This document shows positions 1-6,677 of a stretch of DNA of 12,589 nt, in pieces. Every line of letters starts with the position of its first letter. Positions within the stretch are counted from its first letter, which is position 1. The translations under genes and the position numbers were made by a program. A model generated the notes under the pieces. It was not told the DNA's origin, searched no databases, and saw only the letters and a program-made list of their open reading frames with translations. The DNA is from an uncultured Sphingomonadaceae bacterium (GTDB lineage Bacteria > Pseudomonadota > Alphaproteobacteria > Sphingomonadales > Sphingomonadaceae): the NCBI GenBank assembly GCA_938003725.1, contig CALKXX010000038.1:1-12589 (forward strand). The letters run 5' to 3'.

Positions 1-1218
1 CGCCACTACCCCAATGACCTTTTGATCTCCGGATTTGACATATTGTTCTTCTGGGATGCGCGGATGGCGATGCAGGGCATTCAGTTTATGAAGGACGTGC
101 CGTGGAAGCGGCTCTATCTGCACGGGCTTGTGCGCGCCGAGGATGGTTCGAAAATGTCCAAGTCAAAGGGCAATGTTGTCGACCCGCTCGGACTTATCGA
201 TGAATATGGTGCCGATGCGCTGCGTTTCTTCATGGCGGCGATGGAAAGTCAGGGCCGCGATATCAAGATGGATGACAATCGCGTCGAAGGCTATCGCAAT
301 TTCGCCACCAAGCTATGGAACGCCTCGCGCTTTTGTGAAGTGAACGGCATTGGCGCGAGCAAAACACTTGCCGCGCCAGAGGCCGCCCTGCCCGTCAATC
401 GCTGGATTATTTCAGAGGTTGTGGAAACGCAGCAAGCCCTCGACAAGGCGCTCGGCGACCTGCGCTTTGATGCAGCGGCCAACACGATTTATCACTTCAC
501 ATGGGACCGGTTCTGCGACTGGTATCTGGAACTGATCAAGCCTGTCTTGCAAGGCGATGATGCTGGCGGAGCGGACGAAACCCGGTTGGTTGCTGGCTGG
601 GTGCTCGATCAGATTATCGTCATGCTCCACCCGTTCATGCCGTTTATCACCGAAGAATTATGGCATGCTATGGCCCAAGAAGACGGGGGTCGCAGTTACG
701 ATCTGATCGTGGCGAAGTGGCCCGCGCCAAACGCGGAGATTGACGCAGAAGCAAAAGATGAAATCGACTGGTTGATCAAACTTGTTACCGAAGTGCGGTC
801 CACCAAGGTCGAGCTCAACATCCCGCCCGGAACCAAAATGGCTGCCCATGTTCGGGACGGTGATGGTGCGTTGATGGAACAGATTATGCGCCATAACGCG
901 GCGTTGGATCGCGTTGGCCGTTTGGAATCAGTTTCTGCTGATCCGGCCCCCAATGGTCCATCCGCGCAGCTTGTAGTTGATGGCGCAACTTATGTGCTGC
1001 CTCTGGCCGGCGCAATCGACATCGACGCTGAAAAAGGCCGACTAACCAAAGCGCTCGAGGGCGTCAGCAAGGAAGCAAAATCCCTCGAAGGACGTCTTGG
1101 CAATCCCAATTTCGTCGAGAAAGCGAAACCCGATGCCGTCGACAAAGCCCGTGCCGACCTAGCGGACAAAACTGCTGAGGCTGAACGATTGCAGGCGGCT
1201 TTGGCGCGTTTGGGGTAA
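1..1218 (+). CDS. valS: Valine--tRNA ligase, C-terminal part (5' end outside the window)
   Basis: Class I aminoacyl-tRNA synthetase that charges tRNA-Val with valine in the cytoplasm. The frame is open from base 1, so the CDS is cut by the window edge; about 405 residues are visible of a family that usually has 850-950. In order one sees the end of the Rossmann catalytic core (GFDILFFWDARM near residues 10-21), the ATP-binding KMSKS loop at bases 151-165, then the anticodon-binding helical domain (EGYRNFATKLWNASRF, HPFMPFITEELWH). The last 65 residues or so (from about base 1018) are rich in charged heptads and contain the GNPNFVEKA segment, which is the C-terminal coiled-coil arm typical of bacterial ValRS. 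The stop is TAA at 1216-1218. The first in-frame candidate start inside the window (TTG at 22) is an internal leucine. Gene identity is very secure. Confidence 0.97.
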   Translation, partial: RHYPNDLLISGFDILFFWDARMAMQGIQFMKDVPWKRLYLHGLVRAEDGSKMSKSKGNVVDPLGLIDEYGADALRFFMAAMESQGRDIKMDDNRVEGYRNFATKLWNASRFCEVNGIGASKTLAAPEAALPVNRWIISEVVETQQALDKALGDLRFDAAANTIYHFTWDRFCDWYLELIKPVLQGDDAGGADETRLVAGWVLDQIIVMLHPFMPFITEELWHAMAQEDGGRSYDLIVAKWPAPNAEIDAEAKDEIDWLIKLVTEVRSTKVELNIPPGTKMAAHVRDGDGALMEQIMRHNAALDRVGRLESVSADPAPNGPSAQLVVDGATYVLPLAGAIDIDAEKGRLTKALEGVSKEAKSLEGRLGNPNFVEKAKPDAVDKARADLADKTAEAERLQAALARLG

Positions 1219-1224
1219 ATTTCT

Positions 1225-1305
1225 GTCATTGCGAGGAACGTCAGCGACGAAGCAATCCAGAGCCGTACATACCGTTCTGGATTGCCGCGCTTCGCTCGCA
1301 ATGAC
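1225..1305. repeat. 81-bp palindromic interspersed repeat between convergent genes
   Basis: The ends are perfect 11-bp inverted repeats: GTCATTGCGAG at 1225-1235 and CTCGCAATGAC at 1295-1305. A second matched pair lies inside: CAATCCAGA at 1253-1261 and TCTGGATTG at 1276-1284. Sequence between the matched blocks is similar but imperfect (CGACGAAG versus GCGCTTCG). The whole element can fold into one long hairpin with a loop of about 14 nt. Minus-strand translation gives CHCERSAAIQ, a peptide I recognise as a recurrent artefact of this repeat type in many bacterial genomes. The element sits 6 nt after the valS stop and 17 nt before the stop of the convergent small gene. It may therefore act as a bidirectional transcript-end hairpin, although no clear T-run follows. 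It could also be a non-autonomous mobile repeat. Confidence 0.85.
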
Positions 1306-1322
1306 CGCGACAGTATTTTGGC

Positions 1323-1760
1323 CTAGCTATCGCCTCCCCGCCGCATTTCATCCGCGCTTTTGCGCAATTCCGCTGCACCCCTGCGCATCTCTGCCGCGCC
1401 GCGTCTAAACTCGGGAACTTTTTCGAGCAGTTCATCGGCAGTCAACTGACCATCACCCCAATTGTCACGCCGCGCTGATTCCCGCTCACGAAACGCGGGC
1501 TCGCGTTCCAACCGGTCGGCATAAGCTTCCAGCTTGTCGGCACCGCGCAGCATTTTCTGTGCGCCCTTTTCCATGCCAATCGCACCTTTGGCTAGGCCGG
1601 ACTTAACTTTTGCTTCAATATGCTGCGCAAGGTCATCACCCCATTTTTTGTCAAATTTATGTGCGCCGTCATGGGCCTGACCAATAGCGGAGGGGATCAG
1701 CGTGGCTGCTGCTGCCATCGCAATGACTGCTGCGATTCTAGAATATCGATTTTCAAGCAT
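1323..1760 (-). CDS. Small exported helical protein with C-terminal heptad repeats, unknown function
   Basis: 145 residues with the start chosen at 1760. A GGAG Shine-Dalgarno lies 6 nt upstream; the in-frame ATG 36 nt earlier has no such site. Residues 1-29 look like a signal peptide (MLENRYSR, then the alanine-rich core IAAVIAMAAAATLIPSAIG), with cleavage likely near GQA-HD, so the mature protein should be periplasmic. The rest is hydrophilic and predicted helical, with many A, E, R and K. Residues 118-145 fall into four seven-residue units (FRRGAAE, MRRGAAE, LRKSADE, MRRGGDS), suggesting an amphipathic helix or short coiled coil. A QLTADELL segment lies at 105-112. No enzyme motif is seen and I do not recognise the family. 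It lies about 150 bp after the HerA-like gene on the same strand and may have its own promoter. An envelope-stress or metal-binding role is possible but unsupported. Confidence 0.75.
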   Translation of the reverse strand: MLENRYSRIAAVIAMAAAATLIPSAIGQAHDGAHKFDKKWGDDLAQHIEAKVKSGLAKGAIGMEKGAQKMLRGADKLEAYADRLEREPAFRERESARRDNWGDGQLTADELLEKVPEFRRGAAEMRRGAAELRKSADEMRRGGDS

Positions 1761-1766
1761 ATATAG

Positions 1767-1770
1767 CTCC
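1767..1770 (-). promoter_or_regulatory. Shine-Dalgarno site fixing the start at 1760
   Basis: The minus strand reads GGAG, then six bases, then ATG at 1760-1758. The site lies inside the longer open frame and is the reason for preferring the downstream ATG over the one at 1796. The signal peptide also begins properly at the downstream ATG. Confidence 0.6.
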
Positions 1771-1908
1771 ATCTGTCGTGAATATGCGCCATGCACATTC
1801 TTATGACTACAGATGTAATCGATGAATCGTATCTAACCAACGCCATTCGACAAACGGCCGACCTCAATGGACCAAGGTCTATCCAGTTCTATATAGTCAG
1901 CCGCGCGC

Positions 1909-3609
1909 TTAACGGCCTTGCGAGCGCCAGCGTTTGACGACGCGCTGAATAATCTCTTCCTCGCCGCCTTGCTCTCGCCACAACTCAGAGAAGAGCGGAT
2001 CTTCGGAGGCGGGTCGGCGTTCTTCAGCCAGTGTATCAAGCGATACACGGATTGGAATCGCAACACCTTCTCCGCAACAGATGACCTCTCGGTTACGTAG
2101 CGCGGGGATGCTGTCTAGGAAACCGCGCGCGCCTTCCGGCATGGCCGCTTTCACAAAATTCTGATCTCGATCATTATTGAGCCGCATAGACAGGATCGTA
2201 CCGCATTGTGACAGCACGCCTTCAGCCAAATCTGATGGCCGCTGCGTAATCAATCCCAAAGAAACGCCGTATTTCCGGCCTTCCTTGGCAATTCGGCTTA
2301 AGATATCGCGGACGCTGCTATCTTCGGACTCATCACTTGGAATATAGCGATGTGCCTCTTCGCAGACGAGTAGCATTGGTCTTTTGGGTTCATTGCGGGC
2401 CCAGATGGCATAATCGAAAACCAAACGGCTGAGCACCGCCACAACGGTCGGTGTAATCTCGGAAGGCATGGCCGACACATCAATGATCGAAATCGGTTTA
2501 CCCTCAGCCGGAAGCCGGAAAATCTTGGTTAAAAATGAGGCCATTGTGTCGCCAACCAACATGCCGGAGAACATAAAGCTATACCGCGGATCAGCCTTGA
2601 TCTCATCTATCTTGGTTTTAAGGCGCTGGAAAGGGGCGGTATTGGTCGACTTGTCCAGTTTCCCCATTTCGTTTTGAATGATCGTCGTCAGATCCGAAAG
2701 AAGATAGGGAACGGGAGAATCAACCGTCAACTTGGCAACGCCAGCTGCAGCCTGGCTTTTGGCTTTGGCTGCCAACAGGCATTTCGCGAGGATATCACAA
2801 TCCATCTGCTTATCATCGCCGGTCGATTGGACAAAGACTTCGCAATGTTCCTGAAAATTCATCAACCAATAGGGAAGGTTGAGGTTATTCACATCGAACA
2901 GCTTGCCGTTATTCTTGAACGCAGCGGAATATTCCCCGTGAGGGTCAACCATGATGATATGACCATCGGGCGCTAGATCACAAATCTTATGAAGTATCAG
3001 CGCAGCCGAAGTAGATTTACCGGTACCGGTAGAACCCAGAAGTGCGAAATGTTTGCCGAGCATAGCATCGACATAAAGCGCACCGCGAATATCATCCGTT
3101 GGGTAAACCGTTCCAATTTCTACATTGGCCCGGCCATCGGATGCATAAACCTGTTTCAAATCGGCTGTGGTGACAGCATAAACCACTGAACCTGGAACCG
3201 GATAACGGGTCACACCGCGCCGGAAATTATATATATGTCCAGTCAGGCGTTCCTCGTCACCTTCTCCCAAAAAATCAACCGCAGCGATGATAAGCCCCGA
3301 TTGCCCCTCGTGCAGTTTTTGTGTCCGGATGTTGGCAAGCAGCCAAGTCTGACCTACACGAATTTTTACCTGGCTGCCCACTTGGCCAGCCATTTTCACA
3401 GTTGGGTCGGCATGATCCATCAGATTAGCGAGCACCTGACAATCAATGACGATGCGAGAGCCGGAACCGGCGATCTCTATCACTTCTCCGATCTTGTGAC
3501 CTTCCGACCGTTTAGGCGTTTCGGCCTGTTTCGGTGCGATTTGCGGAGTTGGTTCTGCCGCAGGGATTGGCTTCGCTGCGGGAAAATTGTGAGAGCCCAT
3601 ATCTGACAT
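1909..3609 (-). CDS. HerA-like ATPase (DUF87 / HAS-barrel family)
   Basis: A 566-residue P-loop ATPase of the FtsK/HerA superfamily. These proteins form hexameric DNA translocases, and archaeal HerA works with the NurA nuclease. Residues 1-36 are a Pro/Ala/Lys-rich, probably disordered tail. Residues 38-125 match a HAS-barrel-like beta domain (GEVIEIAGSGSRIVID). Walker A is GSTGTGKST at 192-200. The HerA-type VDPHGEY motif is at 221-227. Walker B with tandem glutamates is MLLVCEEAH at 412-420. RIAKEGRKYG at 439-448 is a candidate arginine-finger region, and ITQRPSDL at 454-461 is the sensor/glutamine motif. All catalytic elements appear intact. The start ATG at 3609 has an AGGA element 13 nt upstream, longer spacing than ideal; ATG at 3600 is an alternative. 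No NurA-like gene is in the window, so the partner and DNA role are uncertain. Confidence 0.9.
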   Translation of the reverse strand: MSDMGSHNFPAAKPIPAAEPTPQIAPKQAETPKRSEGHKIGEVIEIAGSGSRIVIDCQVLANLMDHADPTVKMAGQVGSQVKIRVGQTWLLANIRTQKLHEGQSGLIIAAVDFLGEGDEERLTGHIYNFRRGVTRYPVPGSVVYAVTTADLKQVYASDGRANVEIGTVYPTDDIRGALYVDAMLGKHFALLGSTGTGKSTSAALILHKICDLAPDGHIIMVDPHGEYSAAFKNNGKLFDVNNLNLPYWLMNFQEHCEVFVQSTGDDKQMDCDILAKCLLAAKAKSQAAAGVAKLTVDSPVPYLLSDLTTIIQNEMGKLDKSTNTAPFQRLKTKIDEIKADPRYSFMFSGMLVGDTMASFLTKIFRLPAEGKPISIIDVSAMPSEITPTVVAVLSRLVFDYAIWARNEPKRPMLLVCEEAHRYIPSDESEDSSVRDILSRIAKEGRKYGVSLGLITQRPSDLAEGVLSQCGTILSMRLNNDRDQNFVKAAMPEGARGFLDSIPALRNREVICCGEGVAIPIRVSLDTLAEERRPASEDPLFSELWREQGGEEEIIQRVVKRWRSQGR

Positions 3610-3658
3610 AATGACTAAATTGTCCTGTGTTATTAATCAGACAAGACTTTAGAAACTT

Positions 3659-3687
3659 ATGGTTAAGGAATATTTACTGCGGTTAAC
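3659..3687 (-). promoter_or_regulatory. Possible CtrA-type sites upstream of the HerA-like gene
   Basis: The 103-bp gap before the HerA-like gene holds, in minus-strand reading, TTAACC at 3685-3680 and TTAACCAT at 3666-3659. TTAACCAT resembles the half-site bound by the alphaproteobacterial cell-cycle regulator CtrA; the full site is TTAA-N7-TTAA. The spacing here (about 15 nt between the TTAA blocks) does not match the full site. The call rests on motif resemblance only. Confidence 0.25.
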
Positions 3688-3712
3688 ATCGGCAAGAGCA
3701 AGCCATCACAGC

Positions 3713-4483
3713 TCACATCTTGCGAAACGCATAACCGGCGGCCCATCCCAAAATGATGGAAATCAGAACCGCCAGCAAACCGTAAAAGAATCCGTAATTC
3801 TGGGCTAAATTGGTAACCAGCCGCCCGAGCCCGATCTTTTCGATTTTGATTTCCTTGATCTCCGCCGCTTCAACCCGGCCGTCGATGATCAGGAATGTCT
3901 CCGCAGAATATTCACCTACCGGTACGCTCGCCGGCAGATTGATCCGGGCCTTGTACAAAACGCCGCTCTCTATCTCGACACTATTCGGCAGGTTTTTATA
4001 CAATTGGCCACGTGAATTGAGATCCACCAAACCTGTTTCAAACCGCTCCAACTTTTTGCTGTCAATCGCGCCGGCAGGGGAAAGCTGGAGATGCTCAAGG
4101 CCGAGTTCGTAGATGTCAGCAGTTTTGTCGTCGACAATCTCTTCAATCGGGCGCGAGGACGCCACAGCGTAATAGCCCGGTGCGGAACGGAACTCACTAC
4201 TTGCGGCATTGATCCAAATACCCGCGACTTGCTGTTTCTCGCGCAATATAATGGACTCTGTCGGCCCCTTCAAAACCACTACGATATCGGCTTCATCGCG
4301 GTTACGCGTTTCGGGTGGGTATGTGATCGCCCCGAACAACAACAATTGCGCCCCGTTAAAATCGCCCTTGATGCTGATTTTATCCTGAGACACATCAGGA
4401 ACCAAGGTAGGCGTATTTGCAGTCACCATGAATAGCGCCAAAATTGCAAACAAGGCTTTGCCAAAGGTAGATCGACGCTGCAT
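3713..4483 (-). CDS. TIGR02186 family membrane protein (Alph_Pro_TM)
   Basis: 256 residues counted from the ATG at 4483 (GTG at 4486 would add one). It has an N-terminal signal or anchor segment (KALFAILALFMVTA, about residues 9-23), a beta-rich extracytoplasmic region of about 200 residues, and one C-terminal transmembrane helix (about 233-253) ending in AFRKM. That is the layout of the alphaproteobacterial TIGR02186 family, and internal phrases such as GAQLLLFGAI, DIVVVLKGP and GIWINA fit it. The biochemical function of the family is unknown. The protein should sit in the inner membrane with its main domain in the periplasm. The ATG overlaps the TSUP stop codon as TGATG, and no clear ribosome site precedes it, so translation is probably coupled to the permease. 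This family commonly neighbours TauE/SafE permeases, suggesting an accessory or substrate-presenting role in the same transport process (inference). Confidence 0.85.
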   Translation of the reverse strand: MQRRSTFGKALFAILALFMVTANTPTLVPDVSQDKISIKGDFNGAQLLLFGAITYPPETRNRDEADIVVVLKGPTESIILREKQQVAGIWINAASSEFRSAPGYYAVASSRPIEEIVDDKTADIYELGLEHLQLSPAGAIDSKKLERFETGLVDLNSRGQLYKNLPNSVEIESGVLYKARINLPASVPVGEYSAETFLIIDGRVEAAEIKEIKIEKIGLGRLVTNLAQNYGFFYGLLAVLISIILGWAAGYAFRKM

Positions 4484-5397
4484 CACAGCGGCTGCACCGT
4501 AAATATCTCATCAGGCTGGAACCCAAGGCCCAGCGCCATCCGTACGGCCACGATCAGGACCATGATCGCCAGCGATAACCGCAAATATTCTGGCCGCATC
4601 CGCTGTGCAAATTTGGCGCCCAGCTGTGCGCCGGTGACGCTGCCGATCAACAACAGCGCTGCCAGCACGATATCGACTGCTCTTGTGGTCATACTATGCA
4701 TCATTGTGGACGCTATGGTGACAAATAGAATTTGGAACAGCGATGTCCCGACCACAACCTGTGCCCCCATGCCAAGCAGATAGAGCATTGCTGGTACCAT
4801 GATGAAGCCACCACCGACGCCAAGCAACATTGTCAAAATACCGGTAAGCAACCCCAGCACGAAAGGAGCAATTGGGGATATATACAAACCCGACCGATAA
4901 AAGCGCCATCGCATAGGCAGGTTCGCGACCAGCGGATGATGACGCCTTTTCCGTGCCGGCAGAGGGTTTCCGGATCGAACGGCCTTTACGCTCGCCCAGG
5001 ATTCTTTGGCCATCAACCCTCCAATGCTTCCAAGCATGAGTACATAGAGAACGTTGATTACAGTATCGATTTGACCCCATCGCTGCAGGATCTGAAACAG
5101 ACCCGTGCCGATAAATGTTCCGAAGATACCGCCAACAACAAGCACCCCGCCCATTCGAAAATCAACGCCCTTGCGGCGCATATGTGCTGCGACGCCGGAA
5201 ATACTGGCTCCGGTTACCTGCGTAGAGGCGGATGCTGCGGCGACGGTCGGGGGAATACCATAGAAAATCAACAACGGCGTCGTCAGGAAACCTCCACCCA
5301 CACCGAACATCCCGGATAAAATACCGACCAAGCCACCCAGTAGTACAATGACGAATGCATTGACCGACAAGTTCGCGATAGGGAGGTAAATATCCAT
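4483..5397 (-). CDS. Sulfite exporter TauE/SafE (TSUP) family permease
   Basis: A 304-residue polytopic inner-membrane protein. It shows the two-repeat architecture of the TSUP family, with the signature GVGGGF in each half (residues 32-37 and 193-198), each followed by a proline-containing segment (TTPLLIFYG and MVPAMLYLLG). Seven or eight hydrophobic helices can be read, separated by a basic central cytoplasmic loop at about 145-168 (PARKRRHH). TSUP members move sulfite, sulfoacetate, thiosulfate or other organic anions across the membrane; the substrate here cannot be read from sequence. The start is ATG at 5397. Only a weak GGA element precedes it, sitting directly after a 7-bp hairpin. 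Its stop codon overlaps the start of the TIGR02186 gene. The gap to the upstream outer-membrane gene is 103 bp, so it probably begins its own transcription unit. Confidence 0.93.
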   Translation of the reverse strand: MDIYLPIANLSVNAFVIVLLGGLVGILSGMFGVGGGFLTTPLLIFYGIPPTVAAASASTQVTGASISGVAAHMRRKGVDFRMGGVLVVGGIFGTFIGTGLFQILQRWGQIDTVINVLYVLMLGSIGGLMAKESWASVKAVRSGNPLPARKRRHHPLVANLPMRWRFYRSGLYISPIAPFVLGLLTGILTMLLGVGGGFIMVPAMLYLLGMGAQVVVGTSLFQILFVTIASTMMHSMTTRAVDIVLAALLLIGSVTGAQLGAKFAQRMRPEYLRLSLAIMVLIVAVRMALGLGFQPDEIFTVQPL

Positions 5398-5500
5398 TGT
5401 TCCAAAGGGACTAATCCCTTTTGCTCATGGGATAAAGAGACTTGCCGCCTATTGAGCAAAGAAACTCTTGACCCATGAATTTATCAGGCGGGTTTACCGG
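5398..5500 (-). promoter_or_regulatory. Candidate structured leader of the TSUP permease gene
   Basis: This 103-bp gap contains four perfect inverted-repeat pairs. Pair 1 is AAAGGGA 5404-5410 with TCCCTTT 5415-5421 (4-nt loop). Pair 2 is TTTGCTCA 5420-5427 with TGAGCAAA 5453-5460. Pair 3 is TCATGGG 5425-5431 with CCCATGA 5472-5478. Pair 4 is CCGCCT 5445-5450 with AGGCGG 5486-5491. Pairs 2 and 3 share bases and exclude each other, and pair 4 crosses both. Pair 1 ends directly before the weak GGA ribosome site of the permease. No T-rich tract typical of an intrinsic terminator is seen. It could be an attenuator-like RNA or overlapping protein-binding sites. I do not recognise a known riboswitch class. 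Confidence 0.35.
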
Positions 5501-6658
5501 CTAAAAATCTGAGCTAAGCGTGATTGCCAATCCAGACCCTGGCTCTGCATTGCCCGCAACGCGTCGTCGCCAATCGACAGACACCCGTAAGGCTGTGTCG
5601 GCCACCGGAAATCGAATATCCAGGCGCGGTCCAACATCAACTCGCGCTAAGTCTCGTTGACCGCCGGTCCAGATGCCCGTGCCAACGCTTACCTTTTTCC
5701 GGTCATTTCTTATCAGTTCTTTCTGAAGAGTAGCTGCACCACCGAAAAAATAGCTATTGCGGTCATTCAGGACATAACCAACCTGCCCATAGGTTTCCAA
5801 CTTCACGTGGTTTAAGATATTAACTGGGTTGGTACCGCCAGCGAGATAAATTGCTACGCCTCTATTGCGATTGTTGCTTTTCAGTCCCATCCGCTGCTCT
5901 GCGTGAATGGAAATTGGAATAGCGGCGAGTGGTTTTACTTTTGCTCCGATGGCTATTTCTTCTTCACCCGATTCCGAAAGTGCGCTTGTCGCTCTCACGA
6001 GAAAGGAGGCTTCACGATCCACATCACCGGAAAACCGGTAGCTCAAAATTGCCCCAGCTTGACTGGCACCATATTGTCCGCCTTGCCCTGTGATGGGGGA
6101 CAAATCCGAAATTTCCGTCCTGTTGCTTCCCTCTCGGATAAACGACCATGCGTATAGCGACCATGCCGAGGCGTCTTTTATCTCCGGGCGATCACCCGCA
6201 GGGTTAATCTTTTGCCCTGTGGCAGGTTGAAGAATTTTTCGCCTGGGGTCGGGGATGGGATTGGAGGTAGAGTTTTGCAACCCAACAGATACCGGCAAGA
6301 TCGAGCCAAATATGTTGTCGTCTGTTTCATCCAAATTCGATGTGCGCGAAACAAGTTCAGTAAATTTTTCTCGCTTAGACAATGTCAAACTCGGCCAGTT
6401 TCTAAAATTGGAAGATGGGCTGGCAAAAGTGATTACTCGATCCTGATCCATCTGCAATCGGCCGGCGCGCGGCCCACTTGCATCTATTTTCTCTCGCACT
6501 TCTTGCCGCAAATCCGGCTCGGATCGAAACAATGGCACATCTGATGCCATCAACAATCCATCATTCGGCGACGTCAGGGAAGCAGAGAATTCCCAAACCG
6601 CCCGTCCCACTATCCAGCATGCCGCTATAGTCAATAATGCTCTAAGCGGAGCCCCCAT
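5501..6658 (-). CDS. NfrA_C-type outer-membrane protein (reduced NfrA-like glycan exporter/receptor)
   Basis: 385 residues. Residues 5-20 are hydrophobic (LRALLTIAACWIVGRA), a signal sequence or N-terminal anchor. Residues 25-165 are polar and poorly conserved in appearance. From about residue 166 onward the sequence is beta-strand-like with alternating hydrophobic residues, ending in ITLSSDF; a terminal phenylalanine is typical of outer-membrane barrels. Phrases such as YGASQAGAILSYRF (197-210), IPISIHAEQR (247-256) and GIWTGGQR (328-335) fit the C-terminal domain of phage N4 adsorption protein A (NfrA_C). E. coli NfrA is about 990 residues with TPR repeats ahead of the barrel; those are absent here. 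It starts 19 nt after the stop of the NfrB-like glycosyltransferase, and no good ribosome site is visible. Likely role: outer-membrane partner for export or display of the glycan made by that enzyme (inference from the E. coli pair). Confidence 0.75.
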   Translation of the reverse strand: MGAPLRALLTIAACWIVGRAVWEFSASLTSPNDGLLMASDVPLFRSEPDLRQEVREKIDASGPRAGRLQMDQDRVITFASPSSNFRNWPSLTLSKREKFTELVSRTSNLDETDDNIFGSILPVSVGLQNSTSNPIPDPRRKILQPATGQKINPAGDRPEIKDASAWSLYAWSFIREGSNRTEISDLSPITGQGGQYGASQAGAILSYRFSGDVDREASFLVRATSALSESGEEEIAIGAKVKPLAAIPISIHAEQRMGLKSNNRNRGVAIYLAGGTNPVNILNHVKLETYGQVGYVLNDRNSYFFGGAATLQKELIRNDRKKVSVGTGIWTGGQRDLARVDVGPRLDIRFPVADTALRVSVDWRRRVAGNAEPGSGLAITLSSDF

Positions 6659-6677
6659 GTCGGCTTGCGCGTCGATA

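Noticed and set aside
990..1435. Minus-strand open frames giving CERSAAIQ-type peptides near the end of valS
   Set aside because: They arise from the palindromic repeat at 1225-1305 and are a known kind of spurious ORF; they also overlap valS or the small exported-protein gene.
4732..5319. A 195-codon open frame on the + strand opposite the TSUP gene
   Set aside because: It is fully antisense to a clear membrane-protein gene, its translation is low-complexity and shows no domain, and no ribosome site precedes it.
5404..5421. Intrinsic terminator of the outer-membrane protein gene at the 7-bp hairpin
   Set aside because: The stem is short and is followed on the minus strand by GGAACAATG rather than a T-run; a leader or operator role is more likely.
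6617..6626. Lipoprotein signal (IAAC) at residues 11-14 of the NfrA_C-type protein
   Set aside because: The preceding hydrophobic stretch is too short and hydrophobicity continues past the cysteine, which fits a membrane anchor or ordinary signal better.
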